Shown here: piece after piece, positions 27,079-37,946 of the stretch
Numbering within the stretch: position 1 is the first letter of the stretch
How the letters are laid out: each line of letters starts with the position of its first letter
Source of the DNA: Salinarimonas rosea DSM 21201
Lineage (GTDB): Bacteria; Pseudomonadota; Alphaproteobacteria; Rhizobiales; Beijerinckiaceae
Assembly (NCBI RefSeq): GCF_000429045.1
Contig: NZ_AUBC01000001.1
Location: forward strand, 409,687-473,686
Direction of reading: 5' to 3'
DNA length: 64,000 nucleotides
The notes under the pieces: generated by a model
Databases searched by the model: none
Told to the model about the DNA's origin: nothing
What the model saw: the letters and a program-made list of their open reading frames with translations, nothing else
Made by a program: the position numbers and the translations under genes

Positions 27079-29489
27079 CGAGCGCATACGAACCGGGCGC
27101 CCGCGAGCGCCTCGCGCGCGACCGCGCCGATCCCGCGATCCTGCGCCTGCACCGCCGCCTGTCGCGGCTCGGCTCGGTCGCGTCGCTCATGAACACCGGC
27201 GCGCATCCCGACGACGAGCAGTCCGGCCTCCTCGCCTTCCTGCGCTACGGGCTCGGCATGCGCATCGCGATCGCCTGCTCGACCCGGGGCGAAGGCGGGC
27301 AGAACGCGCTCGGGCCCGAGCGCGTCGGCGCGCTCGGCGTGCTGCGCACCCGCGAGATGGAGGAGGCGGCCCGCGAGCTGGACGCCGACGTGGTCTGGCT
27401 CGGCCACGGGCCGGGCGACCCGGTCCACGATTTCGGCTTCTCGAAGAACGGCGAGGACACGCTCGCGCGCTGGGGCGAGGAGCGGATCGTGGAGCGGCTG
27501 GTGCGCGCCTACCGGCAATGGCGCCCCGACATCGTGCTGCCCACCTTCCTCGACGTGCCGGGCCAGCACGGCCATCACCGCGCCATGACCCGCGCGGCGC
27601 TCGCCGCGATCCCCCTCGCCGCCGACGCGGACGCCTATCCCGAGCACGCCCTCGAGGGGCTCGCACCTTGGCGCGTGGCCAAGGCCTATCTCCCCGCCTG
27701 GTCCGGCGGCGGGGACACCTACGACGACGAGACGCCCCCGCCCGCCGAGACGCTCGCGATCGCGATCCCCGGGCGCGAGCCGATCAGCGGCGCCGACTAC
27801 GACCGGATCGGGGAATACTCCCGCTTCTACCACGCGAGCCAGGGCATGGGCGCCTGGCGCGAGACGCCGCGGCGCGCCTTCGCGCTGCATCTCGTCGACG
27901 GTCCCGCCGGCCCGGGAGGGCGCGAGGCGCGTGTCCTCGACGGCCTGCCGGCGACGCTCGCCGACCTCGCCCCGCTCGCCGGTTCCGACGCCGCCGCCCG
28001 CGATCTCGTCGCCGCGCAATACGCCGTGGATGCGGCGCGCGCCGCCTTCCCGCACCGCGGCCGGATCGTCGAGGCGCTGGCCGCGGCGGCGGACGCGCTC
28101 GATCGGGCGGGGACCGGCGCGGACGCGGGCTTTCGCGCGCTCCATTCTCATCGCCTCGTGTGCACTGCCCGCGCGCTCGACGCGGCCCTCGTCGAGGCGA
28201 GCGGGCTCGTCGTCCGCGCACGGGCCCGCCCCTCGCGCCTCGCGCCCGGAGAGGGCGGGACGCTCCTCGTCCACGTCGCGGAGCGCGGGACGGCCGGGGA
28301 GCCTTCGGTGACGGTCGAGACGCCTCCAGGCCTCGACGCCGCGCGGATGGACGACGCGGCGGACGATGCCGCCCGCTTCGCCCTCGCGGCCGCGGCGGAC
28401 GCGCCGCTCTCGCCGCTCTATCCGCCGGCATGGAACGCGATCGGCGGCAACGGACCGCTCGTCCCCGTGGTGGAGGCGACGATCGGCGGGCGCCGGGCGC
28501 GCGTGCGGCTCGATCTCGACGCCCCGTTCGCCATCGGCCCGGCAGCCTCGGTCGCGCTCTCGCCGGACGCCGTCGTCGCGCCGCTCGGCGCTCCCCGGCG
28601 CGCCTGGACCCTCGCGGCGGAAGGCCCCGAGATCGCGCTCGATGCGCCCGGCGGCTTTCGCGTGTCGGGCGGTGAGGGGCGGCTGCGGATCGAGGCCACG
28701 GGCGATCTCGCGCCCGGCCTCCACTTCTTCCCCGCCCGGACGCAGGCCGGCCCGGCCTGGCGGCTCGGCCCGATCCGCTACCCGCACATCGCTGCCGCGG
28801 AGCATCGTGAGCCGGCTCTGTTCCGGCTCCTGGCGCTCGACCTCGCCCTGCCCGAAGGCGCGCGGATCGGCTACGTGGGCGGCGGCGCGGACCGGGTCGG
28901 GACCTGGCTCGAGCGCATGGGGCTCGACGTGGTGGCGCTCTCCGCCGCGGATCTCGCGGGCGACCTCTCGCGCTTCGGGACGATCGTGGTGGGCATCTTC
29001 GCCTTCGGGCTGCGTCCGGACCTCGCCGCGGCGACGGCGCGGCTCCACGCCTTCGTCGAGCGCGGCGGGCATCTCGTCACGCTCTACCACCGCCCGAGCG
29101 ACGGCTGGGACCCGGCGGCGACGCCGCCGCGCCGGCTCGCCATCGGCTCGCCCTCGCTGCGCTGGCGGGTGACGAACCCGGCCGCGCCCGTCACGGTGCT
29201 CGCGCCGGACCACCCGCTGCTCGCCGGCCCCAACCGCATCGACCCCGCCGACTGGGAGGGCTGGGACAAGGAGCGCGGGCTCTACTTCGCCGCCGAGCGC
29301 GACCCCGCCTACGAGCCGCTCCTCGCCATGAGCGACCCCGGCGAGGCGCCGCTCGACGGAGCGCTCGTGTCGGCGCGGATCGGGCGCGGGCGCCACACCC
29401 ATACGAGCCTCGTCCTGCACCACCAGCTGGACCGGCTCGTGCCCGGCGCCTTCCGGCTGATGGCGAACCTCGTCCAGCCGGCCTCGTGA
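27075..29489 (+). CDS. Large PIG-L-family N-deacetylase with GATase-like C-terminal domain
   Basis: An 804-residue cytosolic protein without a signal peptide. The N-terminal PIG-L/LmbE domain carries the zinc site AHPDDE (residues 43-48) and HGHHR (165-169), the arrangement found in GlcNAc-conjugate deacetylases such as MshB, BshB and archaeal diacetylchitobiose deacetylase. A beta-rich middle follows (about 370-600). The C terminus has ARIGYVGGGADRVGTWLERM and GGHLVTLYHRPSDG, resembling a glutamine-amidotransferase-like fold. Single-domain PIG-L enzymes are 220-300 residues, so this is a multidomain form. The ATGA overlap with the regulator implies co-expression. A role in N-deacetylating the imported amino sugar is inference. 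Confidence 0.82.
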   Translation: MTSAYEPGARERLARDRADPAILRLHRRLSRLGSVASLMNTGAHPDDEQSGLLAFLRYGLGMRIAIACSTRGEGGQNALGPERVGALGVLRTREMEEAARELDADVVWLGHGPGDPVHDFGFSKNGEDTLARWGEERIVERLVRAYRQWRPDIVLPTFLDVPGQHGHHRAMTRAALAAIPLAADADAYPEHALEGLAPWRVAKAYLPAWSGGGDTYDDETPPPAETLAIAIPGREPISGADYDRIGEYSRFYHASQGMGAWRETPRRAFALHLVDGPAGPGGREARVLDGLPATLADLAPLAGSDAAARDLVAAQYAVDAARAAFPHRGRIVEALAAAADALDRAGTGADAGFRALHSHRLVCTARALDAALVEASGLVVRARARPSRLAPGEGGTLLVHVAERGTAGEPSVTVETPPGLDAARMDDAADDAARFALAAAADAPLSPLYPPAWNAIGGNGPLVPVVEATIGGRRARVRLDLDAPFAIGPAASVALSPDAVVAPLGAPRRAWTLAAEGPEIALDAPGGFRVSGGEGRLRIEATGDLAPGLHFFPARTQAGPAWRLGPIRYPHIAAAEHREPALFRLLALDLALPEGARIGYVGGGADRVGTWLERMGLDVVALSAADLAGDLSRFGTIVVGIFAFGLRPDLAAATARLHAFVERGGHLVTLYHRPSDGWDPAATPPRRLAIGSPSLRWRVTNPAAPVTVLAPDHPLLAGPNRIDPADWEGWDKERGLYFAAERDPAYEPLLAMSDPGEAPLDGALVSARIGRGRHTHTSLVLHHQLDRLVPGAFRLMANLVQPAS

Positions 29490-29493
29490 CGCC

Positions 29494-30408
29494 ATGCCGG
29501 AGCCGATGCCGAGCGTCGCGCAGGAGGAGGCCGACGACACCCGCGCGGGGATCGCCTGGCTCCTCGCCGACATGACGCTCGTCTCGGTCATGGCGGCGAT
29601 CATCAAGGTACAGGGCGCGAGCTACCCGGCGGTGCAGCTCGTCTTCCTGCGCGCGGTCGTCGGGCTCGTCGCGATCGCGCCGCTCGTCTGGCGGCATCGG
29701 GCCGAGGTGATCGGGACGCGGCGAGCGGGGCGGCACGTGCTGCGCGTCGCCTGCAACGCGCTGGCGCTCACGGGCAACTTCGCGGCGCTCGCCGCGCTGC
29801 CGCTCGCGCTCGTCACCGCGATCGGGTTCACGCGCCCCCTCGTCGCGATGGCGCTCTCCGTCCTGCTGCTGGGAGAGCGGGTCGCACGCGCGCGCTGGCT
29901 CCACGCGGCCGCGGCGCTCGCGGCGGTCCTCGTCATGGTCGCGCCGAGCGGGGCCGTGTGGAACGTCGGCCTGATCGCCGCCGCCGGCTCGGTCCTGTTC
30001 GGCTCGCTCGCGGCGGTGCAGACGCGTGCCCTGCGCGCCGAGAGCCCCACCGTGATGATGGTCTTCTACACGCTCGGGCTGGCGGTTCTCACGGCTCCCT
30101 TCGCCGCCCTCTCCTGGGTGCCGGTCGCGGGGGACGACGTGCCGGCGATCCTGGCCGCGGGGCTGCTGGCGCAGGCGGGGCAATATTGCTTCCTGCGTGC
30201 CTACCGCGCCGCGCCCGCGAGCGTGCTCGCGCCGGTGGGCTATCTCTCGATCGTCTTCGCCGCCGCGACGGGCTGGCTCGTCTTCGGGGAGCGGCCGACC
30301 TGGACCATGGCGGCCGGCGCGGCGTTCATCGTCTTGATTCTGCACCGCGACGCGCGCACCGCCCGACGCGCGGCGAGACCCGAGGAGGGGACGCGATGGA
30401 AAGCCTGA
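29494..30408 (+). CDS. EamA/DMT-superfamily transporter
   Basis: A 304-residue integral membrane protein with about ten helices in two EamA repeats. Examples are LLADMTLVSVMAAIIKVQGA through LVFLRAVVGLVAIAPLV, and in the second half YCFLRAYRAAPASVLAPVGYL with WLVFGERPTWTM. These proteins export or import small metabolites. It begins 4 bp after the deacetylase stop and overlaps the SIS gene by 13 bp, so it belongs to the same operon. Its cargo is unknown; disposal of an unused moiety is possible but not shown. Confidence 0.88.
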   Translation: MPEPMPSVAQEEADDTRAGIAWLLADMTLVSVMAAIIKVQGASYPAVQLVFLRAVVGLVAIAPLVWRHRAEVIGTRRAGRHVLRVACNALALTGNFAALAALPLALVTAIGFTRPLVAMALSVLLLGERVARARWLHAAAALAAVLVMVAPSGAVWNVGLIAAAGSVLFGSLAAVQTRALRAESPTVMMVFYTLGLAVLTAPFAALSWVPVAGDDVPAILAAGLLAQAGQYCFLRAYRAAPASVLAPVGYLSIVFAAATGWLVFGERPTWTMAAGAAFIVLILHRDARTARRAARPEEGTRWKA

Positions 30409-31433
30409 TGCTGCGCGAGACCCGGGAGGCGGCGGGCGTCGTCGCCGGCGCCCTCGCGGCCGAGCGCGAGACGCTGGCCCGCCTCGGCCGGCGCATCGCC
30501 GCGCGCCCGCCGCCGGTGATCACGACGGCGGCGCGGGGCTCCTCCGACAACGCGGCCGGCGTCTTCGAGTACCTGTGCGAGATCAGGCTCGGCATTCCCG
30601 TCGCCTCGATCGGCCCCTCGGTGGCGTCGGCCTACGGCGCGCGGCTGCGGCTCGAGGGGGCGCTGCACGTCTCGGTCTCGCAATCGGGCGCGAGCCCGGA
30701 CATCCTCGCGCTCCAGGAGGCCGCGCGCGCCGGCGGGGCGCTGACGGTGGCGCTCGTCAACGAGACGTCCGCGCCGCTCGCCGCGGCCGCCGACGTGGTG
30801 ATCCCGCTCCATGCCGGCCCGGAGCGCAGCGTCGCCGCCACCAAGACCTGCCTCGCCTCGGCCGCGCTCCTCGTCGCGCTCGTGGCCGAGGCCGCGGACG
30901 ACGCCGCCCTGCGCGGGGGCCTGGACGCCTTGCCCGACGCCCTCGCCGCGGCGGCGCGAGGCGACGCCGGGGACGGCGACGCGTCCGCGCTCGTCGAGAC
31001 GCTCGCCGATGCGCGTTCGCTCTTCGTCGTCGGGCGCGGGCCGGGCTTCGCGGCGGCGCGGGAGGCGGCGCTCAAGGCCAAGGAGACCGCGGCGCTCCAC
31101 GCGGAGGCGCTGTCGCTCGCCGAGATCCAGCACGGCCCCCGGCAGCTGGTCGGCGAGGGCTTCCCCGTCCTCGCCTTCGTTCCGGACGACGCCGCCTGCG
31201 AGACCAGCCTTCGCACCCTCGCGGGTCTCGCCGAGCAGGGCGGACGTCCCTTCGTCATCGGCACGGCGAACTCCCCCTGGCCCGGGCTCCGCACCGCGAC
31301 GACCGGCGCGCCGCTCCTCGATCCGCTCGTCGGGCTCGCCGCGTTCTACCGCGTGATCGAGGCGGTCGCGCGCCGGCGCGGGCACGATCCGGACGCGCCG
31401 GCGCACCTGAGCAAGGTGACGCGCACCCGCTGA
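30396..31433 (+). CDS. SIS-domain protein, glucosamine-6-phosphate deaminase (NagB-II) type
   Basis: A 345-residue protein with two SIS domains, related to the isomerase half of GlmS but lacking the glutaminase domain. Residues 47-54 read ARGSSDNA, 95-102 SQSGASPD, and later come AGPERSVAATKTCLAS, HAEALSLAEIQHGPRQLV and the C-terminal HLSKVTRTR. This set matches the NagB-II/AgaS deaminase-isomerases, which turn GlcN-6-P into fructose-6-P and ammonia. FrlB/FraB-type deglycases are the other family candidates. GAGGAGGGG precedes the ATG at 30396. It ends the plus arm of the divergon. Confidence 0.85.
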   Translation: MESLMLRETREAAGVVAGALAAERETLARLGRRIAARPPPVITTAARGSSDNAAGVFEYLCEIRLGIPVASIGPSVASAYGARLRLEGALHVSVSQSGASPDILALQEAARAGGALTVALVNETSAPLAAAADVVIPLHAGPERSVAATKTCLASAALLVALVAEAADDAALRGGLDALPDALAAAARGDAGDGDASALVETLADARSLFVVGRGPGFAAAREAALKAKETAALHAEALSLAEIQHGPRQLVGEGFPVLAFVPDDAACETSLRTLAGLAEQGGRPFVIGTANSPWPGLRTATTGAPLLDPLVGLAAFYRVIEAVARRRGHDPDAPAHLSKVTRTR

Positions 31434-31561
31434 GCGCACGCCCGTCGGTCCCGGGCCGAGGGTCGTCTCGTGCGCGAAGGCGCCGCCGCGCGCTTCGCGT
31501 CGGTGCGGGACGACGATCCCCCGGCGAGGAACAACCTCGGCCGGCAGGGAAACGGCACCGA

Positions 31562-31612
31562 TTGAAAATTTCAAAAGGAATGTTGCCGCATCGTGCGCCG
31601 ATCGGGCATAGA
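31562..31612 (+). promoter_or_regulatory. Candidate promoter with upstream palindrome for the PAS gene
   Basis: TTGAAA-A-TTTCAA (31562-31574) is a perfect 6-bp inverted repeat. Nine bases later TTGCCG (31583-31588) and CATAGA (31607-31612) are spaced by 18. The PAS gene starts 30 bases after this. The local A/T richness stands out from its surroundings. Confidence 0.35.
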
Positions 31613-31641
31613 TACGGCCCATCCAACGACCACCGCTCGCG

Positions 31642-32106
31642 ATGCTCGCCGAAGACCTCGTTGCCATCCTGTCCCAGAAGCTCTCGACGGCGGTGCTGGT
31701 CACCGGCCCGGATCTGGCTTCTCCCGGCCCGACCATCCGCTACGTCAACCGCGCCTTTCTCTCGCTGACGGGCTACACGGCGGACGACATCGTCGGCCGC
31801 GATCCGCGTATCCTGCAGGGACCCGGCACGAGCCGTGTCGCGCTGGCCGCCTTCTCCCGCGCCCTGCGCGAGGAGGGCAGCTACCACGGGGTCCTGACGA
31901 ACTACCGGCGCGGCGGCGAGCCCTACCTGTGCGAGATCGACGTCCGGCCGCTGCGCGACGAGAACGGGGCGGTTCTCGCCTTCGTCGCCTTCGAGCGCGA
32001 GGTCGTCCGCCGGCGCGGGCGCCCGCGCGCGGGCAGCCTCGGCCGCTACGCCCCCGCCGACGAGAGTACCGAGGGCGAGCTCCCGGGCGTGTTCGTTCGC
32101 GGCTAG
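31642..32106 (+). CDS. Stand-alone PAS-domain protein, LOV-like but lacking the flavin Cys
   Basis: A 154-residue protein that is essentially one PAS domain (about residues 8-122) with a basic tail (VVRRRGRPRAG). The segment YVNRAFLSLTGYTADDIVGR followed by DPRILQGPGT aligns with the LOV hallmark NCRFLQG, but the photoactive Cys and preceding Asn are replaced by Asp-Pro. NYRRGGEPYLCEIDVRPLRDENG is the usual PAS C-terminal sheet. Such a protein may bind another ligand or serve as a dimerisation/sensor module. No output domain is attached and none is encoded next to it, so the partner is unknown. Confidence 0.8.
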   Translation: MLAEDLVAILSQKLSTAVLVTGPDLASPGPTIRYVNRAFLSLTGYTADDIVGRDPRILQGPGTSRVALAAFSRALREEGSYHGVLTNYRRGGEPYLCEIDVRPLRDENGAVLAFVAFEREVVRRRGRPRAGSLGRYAPADESTEGELPGVFVRG

Positions 32107-32333
32107 GGTGCCCCCGCCCGACGCGTTCGCGCAGCGCTGCGGCTCGTGACGGCCCGCGTGCTCCCGCTCTCTCGCTCTCCCGCCTGCGCCGTCTCGCGAC
32201 GCACGCCGTCTGCACCCCGAAGCGGGCCTCGCGCGTTGAGGTGCGAGATCGACGCACGCGATCGGCTCGCGGGGCTGGTGCGCGGCGGGCGTCCGGCGTA
32301 TCTGTCGGCGCACAGGCAACCAGGGAGACGGCA

Positions 32334-33644
32334 ATGGCTTTCAAGCACGCGATCGACCTCGCGCTCGGCCGGCGCATCGGCGGGGCCGGCGTGCCGGAGA
32401 CGGCGATCGAGGCCGGCACCACGCTGGCGACGACCGGGATGAGGCGCCTGCGCGAGGAGGCCGCCTCGGGCGCGCTGCCGCTGCTCGGGATCCCCGGCGA
32501 GACCGGCGACCTCGAGGAGATCCGCGCCGCCGCCGCCCGCATCCGCGAGGGGGCGAGCGACGTCGTCTTCCTCGGCACCGGCGGCTCGTCGCTCGGTGCG
32601 CAGACGCTGGCGCAGCTGAAGGACTACGCCGTGCCGGGCGTCGGCCGCCTCGCCGAGGGCCCCCGAATCCATTTCATGGACAACCTCGACCCGGTCACCT
32701 TCGCGCGCCTGCTCGAGGCGCTGCCGCTGGAGACGACGCGTTTCGTCGCGATCTCGAAGTCCGGCGGCACCGGCGAGACGCTGATGCAGACGATGGCCGT
32801 GCTGGCCGCGCTCGACGCCGCCGGCCTCGACGCGGGCGAGCGCTTCACCGGGATCTCCGAGCCGCGCCCCGCGGGCGGCGCGAACGCGCTGCGCGACCTG
32901 CTCGAGCCCACCGGCGCACCGATCCTCGCCCACCACACCGGCATCGGCGGGCGCTACTCGGTGCTCACCAATGTCGGCCTGCTCCCCGCCGCGGTGATGG
33001 GCCTCGACATCGCCGCGATCCGCGCCGGCGCCGCCGACGCGCTCGCCCCCGTCCTCGACGAGGCGGGCGGGGCCGACAGCCCGATCGGCCAGGGCGCGGC
33101 CTTCGCCATCGCCTTCGCGCTGGAGGCCAAGCCGATCTCCGTCGTGATGGCCTATGCCGACCGGCTCGAGCGCTTCACCCGCTGGTGGGTGCAGCTCTGG
33201 GCCGAGAGCCTCGGCAAGGACGGCAAGGGCTCGCAGCCGGTGGCCGCGATCGGCCCGGTCGACCAGCACAGCCAGCTCCAGCTCTATCTCGGCGGGCCCA
33301 ACGACAAGGTCTTCACCGTGATCACCACGGGCACGGCCGGGCTCGGTCCGCGGATCGACGCCGGTCTCGCCGAGCGCGGCGGCCAGCCGGGCTTCGCCGG
33401 AAAGACGATCGGCGACCTCGTGGCCGCGCAGGGACGCGCGACGGCCGACACGCTCGCCGCCAATCACCGGCCGGTGCGCACGATCCACGTCGACCCGCTC
33501 GACGAGCGGACGATGGGCCGGCTCCTCATGCACTTCATGCTGGAGACGATCCTCACCGGCTACGCGCTCGGCGTCGACCCGTTCGACCAGCCGGCGGTGG
33601 AGGAGGGCAAGGTCCTCGCCAAGCGCTACCTCGCCGAGGGCTGA
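32334..33644 (+). CDS. pgi: Glucose-6-phosphate isomerase
   Basis: A 436-residue phosphoglucose isomerase, the short (450-residue class) bacterial form, interconverting glucose-6-P and fructose-6-P. SIS-fold and PGI motifs are clear: VFLGTGGSSLGAQTL, ISKSGGTGETL, WWVQLWAESLGKDGKGSQPV and the signature GPVDQHSQLQLYLGGP. The ATG at 32334 follows AGGGAGA. The 227-bp gap before it has no gene or recognised signal. Its closeness to the amino-sugar divergon is suggestive because both lead to fructose-6-P, but it is a separate transcription unit and a core glycolytic gene. Confidence 0.93.
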   Translation: MAFKHAIDLALGRRIGGAGVPETAIEAGTTLATTGMRRLREEAASGALPLLGIPGETGDLEEIRAAAARIREGASDVVFLGTGGSSLGAQTLAQLKDYAVPGVGRLAEGPRIHFMDNLDPVTFARLLEALPLETTRFVAISKSGGTGETLMQTMAVLAALDAAGLDAGERFTGISEPRPAGGANALRDLLEPTGAPILAHHTGIGGRYSVLTNVGLLPAAVMGLDIAAIRAGAADALAPVLDEAGGADSPIGQGAAFAIAFALEAKPISVVMAYADRLERFTRWWVQLWAESLGKDGKGSQPVAAIGPVDQHSQLQLYLGGPNDKVFTVITTGTAGLGPRIDAGLAERGGQPGFAGKTIGDLVAAQGRATADTLAANHRPVRTIHVDPLDERTMGRLLMHFMLETILTGYALGVDPFDQPAVEEGKVLAKRYLAEG

Positions 33645-33782
33645 TCGGGGCGGCGGCGCGCGCCGTCCCCCGCTTTCGCGCGGCGGAGCGTCGACACGAA
33701 CGCCCATCGCGGGTGAAATGGCCCGATCCGCCGCGTGCGCGACGGATCGCCGCCGCACCAGCCGCCTCGGCAGAAGGCCTGC

Positions 33783-34403
33783 ATGAAGAGCCCCCCGCGC
33801 CGCCCCGTCCTGGTCTCCTCGGCGGCGCTCGTCCTCGCCAACCTCGTGCCGCTGGCGGGCGTGCTCGCGGGCGGGTGGCGGGTGTTCGACGTGCTCCTGC
33901 TGTTCTGGGCGGAGAACGTGGTCATCGGCATCCTCAACCTCGCCCGCATGGCGATGGTGGCGCTGCGGGGGGAGCGCGGCGGGCTCGCCATGGCGGGGTT
34001 CTTCGCCGTCCATTACGGCATCTTCACCGTGGTGCACGGCGTGTTCGTCGTGACCCTGTTCGGGCCGCCGGGCGCCTCGCCGATCGCGGGGTTCGCCCTT
34101 CTGCTCGCGCCGGGTCTCGCGCTGCCGCTCGCCGCGCTCGCGGCGAGCCACGGGCTCTCGTTCGTCGTCAACTTCGTCGTCGGCGGCGAGATGGATCGCA
34201 CGACGCTCGGTGCCCTGATGGCCGCGCCCTACGGGCGGGTCGTGGTCCTGCACGTGACGATCATCTTCGGCGGCTTCGCGGTCGAGGCCTCCGGCGCGCC
34301 GATCGTCGCGCTCGCGCTCCTCGTCGGCCTCAAGATCCTGGTCGATCTCGCGGCGCACGTCGCCGAGCACCGCGGGCCGCGGGCCGCGGCGGCACGGCCC
34401 TGA
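33783..34403 (+). CDS. DUF6498-like integral membrane protein
   Basis: A 206-residue protein with about six membrane helices. The family-type motif LLLFWAENVVIGILNLARM is near residue 40, followed by FFAVHYGIFTVVHGVFV. These W-A-E-N-x-x-I-G and H-Y-G-x-F-x-x-x-H-G residues recur in DUF6498 proteins of unknown function. The ATG at 33783 (MKSPPRRP) is preferred over an upstream ATG at 33735 because it starts immediately before the first helix. No functional partner is evident nearby. Confidence 0.75.
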   Translation: MKSPPRRPVLVSSAALVLANLVPLAGVLAGGWRVFDVLLLFWAENVVIGILNLARMAMVALRGERGGLAMAGFFAVHYGIFTVVHGVFVVTLFGPPGASPIAGFALLLAPGLALPLAALAASHGLSFVVNFVVGGEMDRTTLGALMAAPYGRVVVLHVTIIFGGFAVEASGAPIVALALLVGLKILVDLAAHVAEHRGPRAAAARP

Positions 34404-34618
34404 CGCGGCCGGACGCGGTCCGGCTCGCGGCATCGCACGAGCGGAATTGCACGGGACCGGCGCGGGGAACTCGTTGCACAAAAGGCACGTTTGCCCGCGA
34501 TCGGCACGCGCGCCGGCCCGGCCTATCGGTCGCCACAATCGCGCCGCAGGCTGGAACGGTTCGCACGCCAGACGTCGACCCGCGGCCGACACCGCGCCGC
34601 CCAAGCAACGGACCGATC

Positions 34619-34804
34619 ATGCCCGACCAAGCCGAACCCCGACCTCGTCCCGCCGCACCCGCGCGGGGCACTGCTTTCAAGCCGATCGCGCTGCCCGCGC
34701 TCAAGGGAGTCCTGCTGACCAAGCAGGCCTGCGAGACCAAGGCTGCGGCCAAGCCGGTGCGTCCGGACGACCTCGATCGCTTCGGTCGCGCCTTCACGGC
34801 CTGA
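34619..34804 (+). CDS. Possible small hypothetical protein
   Basis: A 61-residue frame with an Arg/Pro-rich start and a Lys-containing core (FKPIALPALKGVLLTKQAC). The second half shows the high third-position GC typical of coding DNA here, but the ribosome-binding site is weak and no family was recognised. The 215-bp region before it (34404-34618) holds nothing else identifiable. It may be a real small protein or a chance frame. Confidence 0.4.
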   Translation: MPDQAEPRPRPAAPARGTAFKPIALPALKGVLLTKQACETKAAAKPVRPDDLDRFGRAFTA

Positions 34805-34973
34805 GGGATCGCCCGCGACAGGGATCGCCGACGGCTCGGTGGGGTCGTTCCCGGCCGGTTTCCCCGGCCGGGCATGCGGAATAACCCGCGGGGGATGGAC
34901 AGCCCCTGGAGCGGCTGCGACGATGCCGGCGACAAGAGCCGAACAGGCCGTTCGCCCGAGGACATCGCCGCTC

Positions 34974-35906
<933 letters not shown>

Positions 35907-36026
35907 GAGGGGCGTGAGGCCCGCCCGGGGAGCCCCCACGGAAGCCCCCTCGGAACCCCGCCCGTGACCCGCCGTTCCTCTCCGCCCGTTCCGGCGGGCC
36001 CCGGCCCCAGGCGAGAGGAGACCGAC

Positions 36027-36419
36027 ATGGCAGGCACGAGCGTCACAGGCCCCCGCGGCGACGTCCCCAAGAACGAGACCGAGCGCCTGATCGCCTCCGA
36101 CAAGGTGGAAGGCACGGCGGTCTACAACAAGGCCGGCGAGCACCTCGGCTCGGTCTTCAACTTCATGGTCGACAAGTACACCGGCAAGGTCGCCTATGCG
36201 GTGATGTCCTTCGGCGGCTTCCTCGGCATCGGCGAGCGCTACCACCCGCTGCCCTGGGACAAGCTCGACTACGATGCCCGCCTGGGCGGCTACGTCGTCG
36301 ATCTCAACGCCAAGGAGCTCGAGGCCGCCCCCAGCTACGGCCGCGACGAGACGCCGTGGGCCGACCCGGAATACGGCCGCAACGTGTATGGGTATTACGG
36401 CGTGCCGTACTGGTTCTGA
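36027..36419 (+). CDS. PRC-barrel domain protein
   Basis: A 130-residue protein. Residues 20-95 form a PRC-barrel: LIASDKVEGTAVYNKAGEHL, then DKYTGKVAYAVMSFGGFLGIG and YHPLPWDKLDYDARLGGYVV. The tail is Tyr/Gly-rich (YGRNVYGYYGVPYWF). Such stand-alone PRC-barrel proteins are frequent in rhizobia, often stress-induced and membrane- or ribosome-associated; their function is unsettled. GAGAGGAG precedes the ATG at 36027, which begins the conserved part. Confidence 0.88.
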   Translation: MAGTSVTGPRGDVPKNETERLIASDKVEGTAVYNKAGEHLGSVFNFMVDKYTGKVAYAVMSFGGFLGIGERYHPLPWDKLDYDARLGGYVVDLNAKELEAAPSYGRDETPWADPEYGRNVYGYYGVPYWF

Positions 36420-36443
36420 GCGACGCGGTCCGAACGCACATCG

Positions 36444-36653
36444 TCATGCCGCATCGGGGTCCAACGCCCTCAGGACGCCGTCCGGATCGGTTTCGACGAC
36501 CTTGAGATACGCGAGGAGCGCGCTGTCGGGTCGGTAGCGCCCCTGCTCGAGACCGCGCAGCCGCGCCAAGCCGATGCGGAAGCGCTCGGCAAAGGCGGGT
36601 TGGCTCAGACCGGTTCGCGCTCGCGCCGAGCGTGCTGCGCGCGATGCGGCCAT
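36444..36653 (-). CDS. Orphan XRE-type antitoxin-like regulator, probably a remnant
   Basis: A 69-residue helix-turn-helix protein. ARTGLSQPAFAERFRIGLAR and LEQGRYRPDSALLAYLKVVE correspond to the C-terminal DNA-binding half of HigA/MqsA-like antitoxins. The conserved W of the 'LRDWEQGRR' motif is replaced by Leu (RGLEQGRY). The frame opens only 11 codons before the ATG, so the usual N-terminal toxin-binding part is missing. No RelE/HigB toxin frame is present on either side. It could be a solitary regulator or the decayed end of a toxin-antitoxin pair. Confidence 0.6.
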   Translation of the reverse strand: MAASRAARSARARTGLSQPAFAERFRIGLARLRGLEQGRYRPDSALLAYLKVVETDPDGVLRALDPDAA

Positions 36654-36788
36654 CCGCTCCAGCAGGATGATGCGCGTATGTAGCTCTCATCGTCGACACT
36701 CGACCAATGAGCGTCTGCCGCCCGCATTGCCCCCGGCCGCCGTCCTCCCTAATCTCCGCCGAAACGACAGCGCCCCGGGAGGCCGCCC

Positions 36789-37942
<1,154 letters not shown>

Positions 37943-37946
<4 letters not shown>

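Noticed and set aside
34839..34973. N-terminal extension of the HDAC-family gene
   Set aside because: The frame is open to 34839, but the added residues are low-complexity and the conserved fold begins at MPTLYLCHPA (34974).
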